Part shown: positions 8,151-16,984 of the stretch, in pieces
Numbering within the stretch: position 1 is the first letter of the stretch
Layout: each line of letters starts with the position of its first letter
DNA from: Saprospiraceae bacterium
GTDB lineage: Bacteria > Bacteroidota > Bacteroidia > Chitinophagales > Saprospiraceae
Direction: 5' to 3'
DNA: 64,000 nucleotides
Assembly (NCBI GenBank): GCA_026986005.1
Contig: JALSPK010000202.1
Coordinates: 1 to 64,000, forward strand
Program-made: the position numbers and the translations under genes
The notes under the pieces: model-generated
Told to the model about the DNA's origin: nothing
Database searches by the model: none
What the model saw: only the letters and a program-made list of their open reading frames with translations

Positions 8151-9104
8151 TTAATCAATAAACACTTTTTTAGTAATTATTTTATTGTTATTGGCGATTT
8201 GTATAACAGCGATTCCTGAATAATTAGTGCTGATGGGCAAGTTAATTGAATTCATCCCGGTAGTTACATCGTAATTTTGATTGTAAATATTTTGTCCTGT
8301 TATGCTTATGATTTTAATATCAAGTGATTCCGCAATAAATGAAGCGATGTCAAGATGAATATTATTATTGCTATAATAAGCATTGTTGACACCAAAATCC
8401 AATAAATTATCTGTTCTGGTTGATAATGTAATTATATCAGAATACGTGTAAGCACCATCCAAATCTGTTTGCTTCAATCTAAAATAAAGAAATGGATATC
8501 TTTTAAGTTTTTCATTTAATGACATTTTAAACTCATAGTCTTGAAGATCTCTGCTTTCTCCTGCTCCCTTTATATCAGTAACTGATTCGAAATCTTCCCC
8601 ATTTAGAGACATCTCAACAGTAAAATAGTCAAAATTTATTTCAGAAAGAGTTGACCAGTTTAAATTCACAATATCACCTTTGTTTTCTGCTGTAAATGAT
8701 TTTAGTTCAATCGGAACTGTTGAGTATGAATTTGACTCAACTTGTACACATCCATTTGTATTGCCTGTGGCTTTAGCTCCAATACTAATGGAATTTACAG
8801 GACCAGCTACAAATGTAACTTTTATACAGTAAGAACTGGAAAATGTGTTTCCCGCACCCAAAGCTTCCCAAACCGCGTTTGTTCCATCTGCAGTAAAATT
8901 CACAAAATAGTCTTCCCATGTAGCTTTTTCGTTTTCCGGTAAACCGGTAGCGGTATAGTCCTTGAAACATAATATTACACTGTACGTTTCTCCTGCAACA
9001 TAATCTGCAGTCTCGGGATTGAATGTAATGTCGCAACTTTGCGAATTAGCAGTAAAAGTAAACAAAATGCTTAAGAATAATAAAAATAGTAATAATTTTT
9101 TCAT
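8151..9104 (-). CDS. Secreted protein with T9SS C-terminal sorting domain
   Basis: This 317-residue protein is probably exported by Sec and then released or attached at the surface by T9SS. It has a clear signal peptide (MKKLLLFLLFLSILFTFTANS). An N-terminal beta-sandwich with several cysteines (residues 22-125) is followed by VPIELKSFTAENKGDIVNLNWST, the fibronectin-like segment commonly placed before sorting tails. The last 80 residues form a type A sorting domain ending IAVIQIANNNKIITKKVFID. No catalytic motif is seen, so its role on the surface is unknown. It has a well-matched promoter and a strong terminator, so it is a single-gene unit. Confidence 0.85.
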   Translation of the reverse strand: MKKLLLFLLFLSILFTFTANSQSCDITFNPETADYVAGETYSVILCFKDYTATGLPENEKATWEDYFVNFTADGTNAVWEALGAGNTFSSSYCIKVTFVAGPVNSISIGAKATGNTNGCVQVESNSYSTVPIELKSFTAENKGDIVNLNWSTLSEINFDYFTVEMSLNGEDFESVTDIKGAGESRDLQDYEFKMSLNEKLKRYPFLYFRLKQTDLDGAYTYSDIITLSTRTDNLLDFGVNNAYYSNNNIHLDIASFIAESLDIKIISITGQNIYNQNYDVTTGMNSINLPISTNYSGIAVIQIANNNKIITKKVFID

Positions 9105-9450
9105 TTCAGTTCGATTTTAATATTATTTAATGGTTGTTGTGTTAAAGCTGATGTAACCTTAACAAACACAAAGGTATGTAAAATGTTTTTGAAAGTCAAG
9201 TAAACAATAAAGAAAAATCAAAAAAAACGTTGTTTTTTTATGAATTATACGAAAAAAAATGATTTATAAGGGGTTTTTTATCAGATACCTTGACGGATTT
9301 GTTTAAAAAATTATAACTTTTAGCGAATATTATATAATGAGTTTTGTCGTTTGTGCGTTTTTTGTTTTGAAAATATATAATGGATTCAGTTAATTGTACT
9401 ATATTGCATTTTTATTAAATAATAGAGTTATGGTAAATGAACACACTTTT
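9105..9450. other. 346-base divergent intergenic region
   Basis: It holds the minus-strand promoter at 9169-9199 and the upstream region of the propeller-protease gene. The rest is AT-rich, with homopolymer runs of A and T around 9210-9250. No further gene or clear hairpin is seen. Confidence 0.5.
9169..9199 (-). promoter_or_regulatory. Bacteroidota-type promoter for the T9SS cargo gene
   Basis: On the minus strand, TTG (9197-9199), a 20-base spacer and TACCTTTG (9169-9176) fit the TTG-N19-21-TAnnTTTG consensus of the primary sigma factor in this phylum. The start codon is about 65 bases downstream. Confidence 0.7.
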
Positions 9451-12400
9451 ATGTCAAAATCTTTTTTGTTTTTTATATTGATCTTTTTTGCAATTATTGT
9501 GGATATGAGTGCACAGGGTTTTGGAAGAAATAAGCCAAAATATAGGAATTTTAATTTCAAAGTAAAAGAAACACCTAATTTTGATTTGTATTATTATATG
9601 GACAATGGATACAAGATTAATGAAGAGGGGCAATTTGCAGAACTTTGGTATAGATTGCATCAAGCCATCTTCCGAGATACTTTTTTAGAAAAAAACCCAA
9701 TTCTTTTATATAATAATCATGCGGATTTTCAACAAACAAATGCGATAGGAGGATCTATTGGTATAGGTACAGGTGGTGTTACCGAAGCTTTTAAAAATAG
9801 AGTAGTTATTCCGGTTTCTTTTACAAACCAACAGGATTTTCATGTGTTGGGTCATGAGTTAGTTCATGCTTTTCAGTATAATGCTATAATCAATGGTGAT
9901 TCTACTTCATTGAGGTCACTGCAGAATATTCCTTTATGGATGGTTGAAGGGATGGCAGAGTATTTGTCTAAAGGCAGAAATGATGCATATACTTCAATGT
10001 GGATGAGAGATGCTGTTTTTAATGATGATATTCCGAATATCAGACACTTGAATGATCCAAAGTATTTTCCATATAGATATGGGCAGGCATTTTGGTCATT
10101 TATAGCCGGAACATATGGTGATGAAGCGATAAAGCCGCTTTTTGTTAATACAGCATTATATGGACTTCAAATTGCTATTGATTCTACTTTGCACACCGGT
10201 TATAAGGAGTTGAGTGAAAAATGGGTAAGTTCGCTAAAAAATTACTATTCAAATTTTATAAAATATTCAAAGGAAAAGACAGTTGGGAGAAAAGTCGTGT
10301 CTAGTAAAAATGCCGGTAAGATGAATGTGTCGCCATCCATCAGTCCGAATGGAAAATATATGATTTTCATATCGGAAAAAGATGTTTTTACCACGGATTG
10401 GTATTTGGCAAAAACCAATACCGGAAAAATCATTAGAAAGTTGTCCAGCAAAGTGAAAGACGCACATATAGATAACTACAATTTTTTAGAATCATCAGGT
10501 ACATGGTCACCTAACAGTAAAAAATTTGCATTTGTTGCCTTTAAAAAAGGAAAGAATATTCTGGTTTTAAAAGAACCGAAGTCCGGAAAAACTTTGGATG
10601 AAATAAAAATAAACAATCTTAGAGCATTTACTAATCCTGTATGGTCTCCGGATGGTAAATATATTGTGTTGACCGGACTGGTTGAAGGGCAGGTTGATTT
10701 ATACGCGTATTATTTCAAATCAAAAAGGTTGAAACGATTAACAAATGACAGGTATTCTGAAATTCATGCAGATTTTTCTCTAGATGGTCGGAAGCTTGTA
10801 TTTGCCACAGATGCTATAAGTATAAAAGAAGGCAGAACTCATGGAAAATGGGTGATGAATATTGCTGTGCTTGATGTAAAGTCGGGGAGTAAATCAAATT
10901 TGCCGATATTCAAAGGTGCAGATAACCTTAATCCCGTTTTTGACAAGGATGATAATATCTATTTCCTTTCGAATAGGGATGGTTTTAGGAATATGTATAT
11001 GTATGAAAAAGAATCCGGTAAAGTATATCAGAAAACCGACTTTGTGGTTGGGATTAGTGGTATTACCGAGTACTCTCCTGCTATTTCGATTGCAAAGAAA
11101 AAAGGGAGGATTTTATATACACTATATAATAATAGGACATATTCTATTTATCAATCAAAATTCGATAAATTTCTAAATAAAGAAGTGGCTATTGATGATG
11201 TCGATATGAGAGCAGGTACTTTGCCAAAACCAAATAAACTGGCTACGGATGTGGTGAATGCAAATCTTGATAAGATAGGGCATTTAGGTTTGGTAAGTGT
11301 GGCGAAGTTTGAAGATAGAAGGTATAGGCCTAGATTTAAACTGGATTATATTGGGGGCGGAACATCTGTAGGTGTAGGTAGCTCGTCTTTTAGTACTTAC
11401 ACGGGATTGGCAGGAGGTATAGATTTATTATTTAGCGATATGTTGGGCAATCATCAATTGTATTCGCGGTTGTCAATGAATGGGGAGATTTATGATTTTG
11501 GAGGACAATTGATGTATATAAACCGGCAGAATAGAATCAATTGGGGGGTGGGATTGTCCCACGTTCCATATTCAACAGGATATCGTAAAGGAGAAAGTGG
11601 GTATGCTCTCCCAATCCAAGGAGATACAATTATAGTGGATAGAATTACAACAAATATTTTAAGGGTTTTTGATGAAAGTCTGAATGGGTTTTGGCAGTAT
11701 CCATTTTCGACAACACTGAGGATTGAAGGTGGTGTGACGGGAGGATATAGAAGTTTCAGGCAAGATAAAATTTATGATTATTATCAGGCATATCCATATG
11801 GTTATATCGGTAGGGGGGAGAGAGAAAGGGTTGATGTGCCGGATACGTTACCTTTTAGTCAGTATTTTCGATTGATTAAAGGTTTTAGCTCAAGTGTGAA
11901 TCTTGCTGTAGTAGGAGATAATTCGTATAATGGGGTCACATCTCCGCTAGCCGGATATAAATATAGAGTAAGCATAGAAAAGCATTTTGGAACAGATGAT
12001 TATCAAAGTATATTGGGAGACTTTAGGTATTATTATTGGATAAAACCCGTCAGTTTGGCTATAAGAGGAATGTCGTATTTGAGGTTTGAGAACAATGTGA
12101 ATTCTGTTTACCCATTTTATATTGGACAGATGGGAATGGTAAGAGGATATAGCTTCGGTTTTGGCTCCAATCCGGTATTGGATAATTTGAGTTACTTGGA
12201 TCATATGCTAGGTTCAAAAATAATTATGGGTAATTTTGAGGTTAGATTGCCGTTTACGGGGGTTGAAAGGTTGGCATTGATAAAATCCAAATATTTTTTA
12301 AGCGATTTAGCAGTGTTTGCTGATATCGGAGTGGCTTTTGATGAGTTTAGCCATTTTAAAGATGGCGAACCTGTTAGTGTCAATGGACAATTAAAGTATA

Positions 12401-12543
12401 TTAAGCCAAAAATAGCAAAAAGTGTAGGAGTTTCATTGAGAGTGAATTTGTTTGGTGCAATGGTAGTTGAGCCTTATTTGGCATATCCGTTGGAGGATAA
12501 AAGCAAGTTGATTTTTGGTCTTAACTTCATGCCGGGGTTTTAG
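9451..12543 (+). CDS. Gluzincin-like metalloprotease with beta-propeller and outer-membrane barrel
   Basis: The signal peptide MSKSFLFFILIFFAIIVDMSAQ argues for the ATG at 9451; the frame is open back to a TTG at 9394 and an ATG at 9430. The N-terminal domain resembles the peptidase MA family, with HELVH at residues 135-139 and a third zinc ligand in VEG (E166), so it could be catalytic. Residues of about 285-560 contain PD40/TolB-type propeller blades (SPNGKYMIF, WSPDGKYIV, FSLDGRKLVF). The last 400 residues are beta-strand rich, like a surface-antigen barrel, ending in F. The substrate is unknown. A relative with a lost protease site is encoded at 29830-33027. Confidence 0.75.
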   Translation: MSKSFLFFILIFFAIIVDMSAQGFGRNKPKYRNFNFKVKETPNFDLYYYMDNGYKINEEGQFAELWYRLHQAIFRDTFLEKNPILLYNNHADFQQTNAIGGSIGIGTGGVTEAFKNRVVIPVSFTNQQDFHVLGHELVHAFQYNAIINGDSTSLRSLQNIPLWMVEGMAEYLSKGRNDAYTSMWMRDAVFNDDIPNIRHLNDPKYFPYRYGQAFWSFIAGTYGDEAIKPLFVNTALYGLQIAIDSTLHTGYKELSEKWVSSLKNYYSNFIKYSKEKTVGRKVVSSKNAGKMNVSPSISPNGKYMIFISEKDVFTTDWYLAKTNTGKIIRKLSSKVKDAHIDNYNFLESSGTWSPNSKKFAFVAFKKGKNILVLKEPKSGKTLDEIKINNLRAFTNPVWSPDGKYIVLTGLVEGQVDLYAYYFKSKRLKRLTNDRYSEIHADFSLDGRKLVFATDAISIKEGRTHGKWVMNIAVLDVKSGSKSNLPIFKGADNLNPVFDKDDNIYFLSNRDGFRNMYMYEKESGKVYQKTDFVVGISGITEYSPAISIAKKKGRILYTLYNNRTYSIYQSKFDKFLNKEVAIDDVDMRAGTLPKPNKLATDVVNANLDKIGHLGLVSVAKFEDRRYRPRFKLDYIGGGTSVGVGSSSFSTYTGLAGGIDLLFSDMLGNHQLYSRLSMNGEIYDFGGQLMYINRQNRINWGVGLSHVPYSTGYRKGESGYALPIQGDTIIVDRITTNILRVFDESLNGFWQYPFSTTLRIEGGVTGGYRSFRQDKIYDYYQAYPYGYIGRGERERVDVPDTLPFSQYFRLIKGFSSSVNLAVVGDNSYNGVTSPLAGYKYRVSIEKHFGTDDYQSILGDFRYYYWIKPVSLAIRGMSYLRFENNVNSVYPFYIGQMGMVRGYSFGFGSNPVLDNLSYLDHMLGSKIIMGNFEVRLPFTGVERLALIKSKYFLSDLAVFADIGVAFDEFSHFKDGEPVSVNGQLKYIKPKIAKSVGVSLRVNLFGAMVVEPYLAYPLEDKSKLIFGLNFMPGF

Positions 12544-12674
12544 TTATGGAGGCTTAATTTGCTTCATTAATAAAATATTGAAAAAATTTTATAAATAATT
12601 TTATTTATTCAATTAATTTTACGACCTTTGCAACTCGAATTCAAATAATTAGTTAAATTAAACAGTATTAAAAA

Positions 12675-12959
12675 ATGAGAAAAGCGGATTTGGTATCAAG
12701 AATATCAGAAGATACGAATATTGCAAAGGTAGACGTATTAGTAACTTTAGAGCACTTCTTTAAGGAAATTAAGAGTGCCTTAGAAGGTGGAGAAAATGTG
12801 TATATTAGAGGTTTTGGTTCTTTTGTATTGAAGAAAAGAGCAAAGAAAATAGGACGTCATATTAAGGAAAATAGACCAATTGTAATTCCTGAGCATTTTA
12901 TTCCATCATTTAAGCCATCTAAGGTTTTTGTTGATGCCGTTAAGAAAAATGTTAAGTAA
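12675..12959 (+). CDS. HU family DNA-binding protein
   Basis: A 94-residue histone-like nucleoid protein that bends DNA as a dimer. It has the HU helix pair (MRKADLVSRISEDTNI...VLVTLEHFFKEIKSAL) and the core GENVYIRGFGSFVLKKR. The DNA-gripping arm IGRHIKENRPIVIPEHFIPSFKPSK carries the conserved intercalating proline region. The phylum has many HU paralogues, so a finer name is not given. The tiny ribosomal-protein gene follows 31 bases later and is probably co-transcribed. Confidence 0.93.
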   Translation: MRKADLVSRISEDTNIAKVDVLVTLEHFFKEIKSALEGGENVYIRGFGSFVLKKRAKKIGRHIKENRPIVIPEHFIPSFKPSKVFVDAVKKNVK

Positions 12960-12990
12960 TAATTTATTAACAAAGTAAATATTAGCGCAT

Positions 12991-13086
12991 ATGCCAAGTG
13001 GTAAAAAGAGAAAGAGACATAAGATAGCTACCCATAAGAGGAAAAAGAGATTGAGGAAGAACAGACATAAGAAGAAGAAACACTAG
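12991..13086 (+). CDS. 31-residue basic ribosomal protein, AURKAIP1/COX24 type (bS22-like)
   Basis: This very short gene encodes 31 residues starting MPSGKKRKRHKIATHKRKKR and ending in lysines and a histidine. Over half of them are K, R or H. The sequence is of the AURKAIP1/COX24 type, related to mycobacterial bS22 and mitochondrial mS38, which sit on the small ribosomal subunit near the decoding region. It is conserved in Bacteroidota and often lies beside HU and the RNase E/G gene, as here. ATG 12991 is preceded by an AT-rich stretch with no Shine-Dalgarno site. The family assignment is from memory of homologues; the ribosomal role is inferred. Confidence 0.85.
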   Translation: MPSGKKRKRHKIATHKRKKRLRKNRHKKKKH

Positions 13087-13522
13087 TATCGTGACTAGCG
13101 TGTTGTGACGTATAAGTCTGAGTTGTTTTTATATAGTGTATGAACACAAACGAGCATTTTTTTTAAAGTTTGATTGTTTTTGATGGGATTATTATTTTTT
13201 TTACAATAATTTGATAATATATTATCATTTGTGAGAATACAAAATACCATAAAAATTATTGAATTTTAGCTTGTAGAGGTTTTGGCATGCATAGCATTGA
13301 ACAAGATGCAGGATGTTTTTCATGGCTGAAGTTATGAGAAGATACATGTATGAGTTGTATGTAGAAAGAACAATGCTTTTAGGTTTAGAACATGTATGAA
13401 ATGATGCAACACTTTTATTATGTGGTTAAAAATTAAAATCATACAGGTAGTGTCTTAATGGTCACTACCTGTTGATTGTTTTTCGACTTTGTTTATTAAG
13501 TCGTTATAAATTGGAAGAAATT
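13087..13522 (+). other. 436-base leader region between the bS22-like gene and rng
   Basis: This long untranslated gap contains a perfect 16-base palindrome (13212-13227) and a 10-pair hairpin (13443-13472). It also has two tiny overlapping frames: a 16-codon frame from ATG 13289 stops in TGA overlapping ATG 13336, which opens a 21-codon frame. The region is less AT-rich at 13265-13400 than other gaps in the window. It could be the rng leader or hold a small RNA. No known RNA family was recognised. Confidence 0.4.
13443..13472 (+). promoter_or_regulatory. Hairpin at the rng translation start region
   Basis: ACAGGTAGTG (13443-13452) pairs perfectly with CACTACCTGT (13463-13472) around a 10-base loop. 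It lies about 50 bases before the probable GTG start of rng. It lacks a T-run, so it looks more like an RNA structure or processing site than a terminator. Confidence 0.55.
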
Positions 13523-15073
13523 GTGGAAAGAGAATTGATTATTAATTCTACTAAGGGTTCTGTAGAGATAGCATTAGTTGAGGAATCAAAGTTAGTAGAG
13601 TTTCATAAAGAGAACACAAATAGTAACTTCGCTGTAGGAGATATTTATCTAGGTCGAGTGAAACAGCTTGTTCCGGGGCATAATAGTGCATTCGTTGATA
13701 TAGGATATCAGCGCAATGCTTTTTTGCATTATTCCGATTTGGGTCCTCAGCTTAGATCCTTGAATAAGTATATCAATATTGCAAGGTCTGATAAAAATTC
13801 AGTACCATCTCTTGAAAACTTTAAAGCTGAAAAGGAAATTGACAAGCACGGTAAAATAGTGGATGTATTAAAAAAAGATCAAATTGTTTTGGTACAAATA
13901 CTCAAAGAACCGATTTCAACCAAAGGACCTCGTCTGACAAGCGAGATGACTATTGCCGGTAGATATTTGGTGTTAGTTCCGTTTTCTAATACAGTAGCGA
14001 TTTCCAAAAAAATTCAAAGTGAAGAGGAAAGGAAAAGGTTGAAGTTTTTGATAGAAAGTATAAAACCTAAGTACTTTGGTGTGATTACTCGTACCGCATC
14101 TGAAGGGAAAAGTGTTTCTGTATTGCACGAAGAAATGAAGGGATTGCAGGAGAAATGGAACAAAATGTTTGAAGAGCTTAAAACAGCTCAAGCTCCTGTC
14201 AAACTGCTTACTGAAATAGATAAAGCTTCGGTTCTTCTTCGGGATATTCTGAATGATACCTTTAATAAGATTATTGTCAATGATAAGGATTTTTACAATA
14301 ATGTGAAGGAGTATATGAAACAAATATCTCCAAGCCAAGTAAAGATAGTGAAACATTACAATGGGAATACTCCTATTTTTCAACAATTAGGAATAAATAA
14401 ACAAATAAAATCTTCATTTGGTAGTACATTTACCCTAAAAAGTGGTGCATATATTATAATAGAGCATACTGAAGCAATGCATGTTGTAGATGTAAATAGC
14501 GGTCCAAAGATGCGTAGAAATTCTCAGGAGGAAGCAGCGATTGCGGTTAATTTGGAGTCTGCAAAAGAAATAGCCAGACAACTAAGATTAAGAGATCTTG
14601 GGGGATTGATAATTGTTGATTTTATCGATATGCGCAGAGCAGAGAATAAACGTATGCTTTACAATGAAATGAAAAAATACATGGCAAATGATAGAGCTCA
14701 GCATACTGTTTTGCCATTGAGTAGATTTGGGTTGATGCAAATTACACGCCAAAGGACAAAACCGGCTATCAAAATCAATACCCTAGAGATATGCTCACTA
14801 TGTGGAGGGACAGGTAAAGTACAACCTACTTCTTTGATTATTGACGACTTGGAAAGGGATTTGAAATATATAGTCAATTCAGGTAATAAATCTAAGTTGA
14901 ATATGTATGTTAATCCTTATGTTTATGCTTATATAAAACATGGATTCCCGTCTTTGCAGATGAAATGGTTTTTTGAATTTAATAAATGGATTAGACTGCA
15001 CAAAGATGATTTTTATGGTATCAATGAATACAAATTTGTTGATGGAGAAGGAGATGAGATCAGAATAAAATAA
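13523..15073 (+). CDS. rng: Ribonuclease E/G family endoribonuclease
   Basis: This single-strand-specific endonuclease processes rRNA and mRNA. Starting at GTG 13523 gives MERELIINSTKGSVEIALVE, the usual Bacteroidota N-terminus; the frame stays open back to 13472, but those residues do not look conserved. An S1 domain spans about residues 34-130 (YLGRVKQLVPGHNSAFVDIG). The catalytic aspartates lie in HVVDVNSG (about 322) and IIVDFIDMRR (about 366). The zinc-link cysteines CSLCGGTGK are near 424-427. At 516 residues it is RNase G-sized, without the RNase E degradosome tail. Its leader is long and structured, which may allow autoregulation. Confidence 0.92.
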   Translation: MERELIINSTKGSVEIALVEESKLVEFHKENTNSNFAVGDIYLGRVKQLVPGHNSAFVDIGYQRNAFLHYSDLGPQLRSLNKYINIARSDKNSVPSLENFKAEKEIDKHGKIVDVLKKDQIVLVQILKEPISTKGPRLTSEMTIAGRYLVLVPFSNTVAISKKIQSEEERKRLKFLIESIKPKYFGVITRTASEGKSVSVLHEEMKGLQEKWNKMFEELKTAQAPVKLLTEIDKASVLLRDILNDTFNKIIVNDKDFYNNVKEYMKQISPSQVKIVKHYNGNTPIFQQLGINKQIKSSFGSTFTLKSGAYIIIEHTEAMHVVDVNSGPKMRRNSQEEAAIAVNLESAKEIARQLRLRDLGGLIIVDFIDMRRAENKRMLYNEMKKYMANDRAQHTVLPLSRFGLMQITRQRTKPAIKINTLEICSLCGGTGKVQPTSLIIDDLERDLKYIVNSGNKSKLNMYVNPYVYAYIKHGFPSLQMKWFFEFNKWIRLHKDDFYGINEYKFVDGEGDEIRIK

Positions 15074-15078
15074 ATAAT

Positions 15079-16107
15079 TTGCAACCTACTGTTTTAATAG
15101 CAATATTAAATTGGGGGCTTGGTCATTCTACTAGATCAATTCCAATAATTGATTCGTTTTTGTTAAAAAAATATGTTGTTCACATAGCATCAGACGGGGA
15201 GGCTTTGACTTTCCTCAAAAAGGAATACCCAAAATTAATTTTTCACAACTTACCCGGATATAATATTTCCTACAATTACAACTCAATAGTTTTAAACGTA
15301 ATTATCTCTTCGTTTTCAATCTTTAATGCTATTTACAAAGAAAAAGCAGCCATAAATTCAATAGTTCAAAAAATTAAACCGGACTTGATTATTTCAGATA
15401 ATAGATATGGAGCTAGAAGTTCAACAATAAAAAGTGTTTTGATAACTCATCAACTGAACATTAAGCTTAATAATGTTTTATTGGCGAAATGGGGAACAGG
15501 GTTCATAAGATACTTGATAAGGAAGTTTGATGAGATATGGATACCTGATTTTAGTGGTATTAGTCGTCTTTCAGGAGAACTATCTGCTGTGAATGCATCA
15601 GAAAAATTCAAATTCATCGGGCCTCTTTCCAGATTTAATCCGGCAAAATCAGCAAAAAAATATGATATTGCAGTTGTTTTATCCGGGCCGGAACCACAAA
15701 GATCAATTTTTGAAAAAATAATTTTAGCTCAACTCAACAGTTTTGATAAAAAAGTTATTGTAATTAGAGGAAAAGTGAAAGAACAATGTAGTTATGCTTT
15801 AAACGATAATGTAGAAGTTAAGAATTATTTATTGTCACAAGAACTAAATGAAGTAATTTGTCAGAGTGATATTATTATTTCAAGGTCAGGATATTCGACA
15901 ATAATGGATCTAGCAGTTTTAGGTAAAAAAGCAATCTTAGTTCCTACTCCGGGGCAAACAGAGCAAGAATATCTTGCGAAATATCTTAAAAAGAAGCGAT
16001 TTTATTATAGTTGTTGTCAAAATGATTTTGACTTGAAGAAGTCTCTTGAGAAGAGTAAAGAATATACTGGAGTAAAATTGAATATTAATAGTATTATACC
16101 TATTTGA
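15079..16107 (+). CDS. GT28/MurG-like glycosyltransferase family protein
   Basis: This 342-residue protein resembles the predicted UDP-glycosyltransferases of the MurG/UGT fold. The N-terminal acceptor-side motif is ILNWGLGHSTRSIPI. The C-terminal Rossmann domain has VVLSGPEPQRS (about 205) and the donor-binding ISRSGYSTIMDLAVLGKKAILVP...EQEYLA (about 272-305). TTG 15079 is chosen because no ATG precedes the essential GLGHS motif. It follows rng by five bases, so translation is probably coupled. The donor and acceptor sugars or lipids cannot be deduced. It has no signal peptide. Confidence 0.75.
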   Translation: MQPTVLIAILNWGLGHSTRSIPIIDSFLLKKYVVHIASDGEALTFLKKEYPKLIFHNLPGYNISYNYNSIVLNVIISSFSIFNAIYKEKAAINSIVQKIKPDLIISDNRYGARSSTIKSVLITHQLNIKLNNVLLAKWGTGFIRYLIRKFDEIWIPDFSGISRLSGELSAVNASEKFKFIGPLSRFNPAKSAKKYDIAVVLSGPEPQRSIFEKIILAQLNSFDKKVIVIRGKVKEQCSYALNDNVEVKNYLLSQELNEVICQSDIIISRSGYSTIMDLAVLGKKAILVPTPGQTEQEYLAKYLKKKRFYYSCCQNDFDLKKSLEKSKEYTGVKLNINSIIPI

Positions 16108-16168
16108 TATTAATTGAAAATCTTGTATATCGGGTCGCCTAAATTTTCAATATCCAGTAGTGCTGATA

Positions 16169-16978
16169 TTATTTCCAAAGTTTAAATTTTCTTTCAATAA
16201 CGCTATAATGATTACCTGAGCCAAATCTTTTGTCAAATAGAATTATACCAAAAGAAAAGAAATCCAATGTTAATTTTATAGAATCTGATTTTTTAATTTC
16301 TTCCCAAGCATTTTCCATTCCTTTTGACCAATGGATATCGTCAAAAACCATGATGGTATGATTTGTGGATTTCTTTAAAATCTGTTGAAAGTACTTTATT
16401 GTAGCCTCCTTTTTATGGTTTCCGTCTATAAAAGCAAAGTCAATTTCTTTCATGTTTTTTAATAAAATCGGCAAAGTATTGTCAAAATCACCGTAAACTA
16501 GCTTAATGTTTTTAAGCCTGAGTTTAGCAAAATTCTCCATGGCTATTGATGCAACTGCTTCAGATCCTTCCAAAGTTGTTACTGTAGAACTAGGATTGCC
16601 TATAGCCAAATATGATGTAGATATCCCGAGTGAAGTTCCCAATTCCAAAATATTTTCAGGCATAAACTCATTTATCGTTTTATACAAAAGATGGCATTGC
16701 CATTTTGGAGACAAAGCAGAGTTTGCGATTGAGTTGATGCTTCTTATATTTTCTTTTGAGAAAGTAGATCCTGCCCCCAAATCTCTAATGTTGATTGTTC
16801 TGGAATCTCTTTTTAAAGTTTTTCTGATATTTTCAATCTCAGTTATTCTGTAATGTGAGTCATTTAATTCTAAAATATTATATATCAATTGAGATACATT
16901 TGAATTATCAAAATCTTTATATGTTTTTGCTTTGAAGTAAAACTTAAGCAATCGTGTCAATTTTATAATAATATTCAT
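16169..16978 (-). CDS. Class I SAM-dependent methyltransferase
   Basis: A 269-residue Rossmann-fold methyltransferase of the Methyltransf_24 / O-methyltransferase type. Motif I appears as NILELGTSLGISTSYLA near residues 110-126, the ribose-binding acidic strand as VTTLEGSEA near 135, and motif IV as EIDFAFIDGNHKKEAT near 180. The N-terminal 70 residues are helical and basic. It starts six bases after the giant adhesin gene, so the two are probably one transcript. Whether it modifies that adhesin, its glycan or a small molecule is unknown. Confidence 0.85.
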   Translation of the reverse strand: MNIIIKLTRLLKFYFKAKTYKDFDNSNVSQLIYNILELNDSHYRITEIENIRKTLKRDSRTINIRDLGAGSTFSKENIRSINSIANSALSPKWQCHLLYKTINEFMPENILELGTSLGISTSYLAIGNPSSTVTTLEGSEAVASIAMENFAKLRLKNIKLVYGDFDNTLPILLKNMKEIDFAFIDGNHKKEATIKYFQQILKKSTNHTIMVFDDIHWSKGMENAWEEIKKSDSIKLTLDFFSFGIILFDKRFGSGNHYSVIERKFKLWK

Positions 16979-16984
16979 AATATG

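Noticed and set aside
13973-14386. 137-codon antisense frame inside rng
   Set aside because: It lies fully opposite conserved RNase E/G codons, and its composition (F, H, L runs) is what the reverse strand of such codons yields.
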